From NCBI GenBank assembly GCA_038326775.1, contig JBBQKJ010000013.1:1-61241 (forward strand): a DNA stretch of 61,241 bases. The letters run 5' to 3'. Below, in pieces: positions 60,536 through 61,241 of the stretch (positions are counted from its first letter, which is position 1; each line of letters begins with the position of its first letter). Position numbers and translations under genes: made by a program. Source of the stretch: DYIU01 sp038326775. Lineage in GTDB: Bacteria > Actinomycetota > Geothermincolia > Fen-727 > Anoxymicrobiaceae. The notes under the pieces are model-generated. The model was not told where the DNA came from. It searched no databases and saw nothing but the letters and a program-made list of their open reading frames with translations.

Positions 60536-61048
60536 ATGATGAACAGGGTCCTGCTTCTCAATGCCACTTTCGAGCCGCTGTGCGCGGTGAGCGTGCGGCG
60601 CGCCGTGGTGCTCCTGCTGAAGGGCAAAGCCGAGGTGCTCGAAAGAGACGGCGGGGCGCTGCATTCGGAGCATCTTACCGTGGCCATTCCGGCTGTCATC
60701 AGGCTGACCTATTTCGTTAAGGTGCCTTACTATGGGCGAGCCAACCTTTCGCGAAGGGCGGTATTGGCCCGCGACAGATGGGCCTGCCAGTACTGCGGCG
60801 GTCCCGCCGAGACCGTAGACCACGTGGTGCCGCGTTCGAGGGGCGGCGGCCACTCGTGGGAAAATGTCGTCGCGGCATGTAAAAAGTGCAACAGCCGAAA
60901 GCGGGACAAGCTGCCGCTGGAGGCGGGGCTCAAGCCTTTTCGAAAGCCGGGCGCCCCCAAGGGGCCGGCGACGGTAAGCCTCGAGCTGGGGCACCTCCGG
61001 CCCGAGTGGGAGCGGTACCTGGAGTACTGCCGGCAGCACGCCGACTAG
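60536..61048 (+). CDS. HNH endonuclease family protein
   Basis: The 170-residue protein has an N-terminal segment (LLLNATFEPL) typical of a widespread stand-alone HNH family and the nuclease motif. The latter has CQYCG, DHVVPRSRGG, W-E-N and CKKCNSRK, with two zinc-binding Cys pairs around the catalytic His. Members occur in most Actinomycetota near tRNA genes or housekeeping loci; the natural target is unknown. ATG 60536 and 60539 are both possible starts, with GAGGGG just before. Confidence 0.88.
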   Translation: MMNRVLLLNATFEPLCAVSVRRAVVLLLKGKAEVLERDGGALHSEHLTVAIPAVIRLTYFVKVPYYGRANLSRRAVLARDRWACQYCGGPAETVDHVVPRSRGGGHSWENVVAACKKCNSRKRDKLPLEAGLKPFRKPGAPKGPATVSLELGHLRPEWERYLEYCRQHAD

Positions 61049-61064
61049 AGTGTTTGCGCATCGC

Positions 61065-61140
61065 GCGCTTGTAGCTCAGTGGATAGAGCAGTGGCCTCCG
61101 GAGCCACGTGTCGGGGGTTCGAATCCCTCCAAGCGCGCCA
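61065..61140 (+). tRNA. tRNA-Arg (anticodon CCG)
   Basis: A full cloverleaf is visible. The acceptor is GCGCTTG/CAAGCGC and the D-arm GCTC...GAGC. The anticodon stem is GTGGC/GCCAC with loop CTCCGGA, and the T-arm GGGGG-TTCGAAT-CCCTC. Discriminator G and CCA are encoded. Anticodon CCG reads CGG. Confidence 0.95.
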
Positions 61141-61241
61141 TTCATCCTGGGGTGGGGGGACGAGGGCAGTAATAATTTGGAGGGGGGGGTCCCCCCGGAG
61201 GATGGGGGGGGTGTGGGTGTACCGCGCCGCCCCCCCGCGGG
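61141..61241. other. G/C homopolymer-rich end of the sequence
   Basis: The last 100 bases contain many G or C runs of six to eight and no gene. The run GGGGGGGG followed by CCCCCC suggests either a strong hairpin or poor base calling at a contig end. Confidence 0.5.

Noticed and set aside
58886..61039. A 717-codon open frame on the minus strand across the RLP and HNH genes
   Set aside because: It is the antisense shadow of two clear plus-strand genes, lacks any recognisable domain and crosses their intergenic region; high GC makes such frames common.
60930..61145. A minus-strand frame with GGIRTPDTWLRRPLLYPLSY
   Set aside because: This is the antisense reading of tRNA-Arg.
61141..61241. A terminal repeat or telomere-like end
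   Set aside because: The homopolymer runs are not a regular repeat and more likely reflect a low-quality contig end.

Overview
The window reads as high-GC DNA from an anaerobic, Gram-positive-type bacterium, most likely a deep-branching member of the Actinomycetota. The evidence is the MurT/GatD lipid II amidation pair, the PafB/PafC pair of WYL regulators, secreted peptidoglycan enzymes (3D domain, L,D-transpeptidase, PASTA amidase), GTG/TTG starts and ATGA/GTGA overlaps, together with Rnf, [NiFe]-hydrogenase maturation and complex-I-like redox modules. Phylum and lifestyle are inferences; there is no rRNA in the window. Both ends are cut: the left edge falls inside an rnfD-like gene and the right edge is a G/C homopolymer run.

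Left third (1-24.5 kb): a truncated RnfD-like subunit, then a hydrogenase maturation block (protease, hypF, hypC, hypD, hypE), an S15-type hydrolase, a nitroreductase remnant, an exonuclease-DinG helicase, a 3D-domain cell-wall protein, a HEAT-repeat protein, an L,D-transpeptidase and a GAF-GGDEF protein. Next is a compact four-gene operon for an energy-converting-hydrogenase-related membrane complex with an altered nickel-ligand set. It is followed by adenine deaminase, a PASTA amidase and a GH3 glycosidase.

Middle (24.5-44 kb): tRNA-Val with two decayed copies of its 3' end and matched inverted repeats, a zinc-ribbon/pilin-like membrane protein, gatD-murT, and an acyl-CoA operon (CoA ligase, Cys-less thiolase-like protein, DUF35 partner, acyl-CoA dehydrogenase). 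Then come pafBC, a phosphoesterase, and an EF-Tu-domain-2-like orphan. RseC and ApbE genes diverge from a complete rnfCDGEAB operon.

Right third (44-61 kb): a FecR/TPR lipoprotein and a NusG_II-Gx-EcfA-EcfA-EcfT operon. A decayed GGDEF protein sits beside a lone prepilin. An MBL hydrolase and a HgdB-like protein follow, then queD-DUF366-queE. The last operon holds a TetR regulator with a clear operator at its own start codon, an FGGY sugar kinase and a RuBisCO-like protein (RLP) with a lysine-rich tail. An HNH nuclease and tRNA-Arg(CCG) close the window.

The genes fit an anaerobe conserving energy through ferredoxin-linked membrane complexes (Rnf, the hydrogenase-related complex, and a probable hydrogenase lying off the left edge). 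ApbE would supply covalent FMN to RnfD and RnfG. The strongest candidates for undescribed biology are the TetR-kinase-RLP operon and the minimal hydrogenase-related complex.
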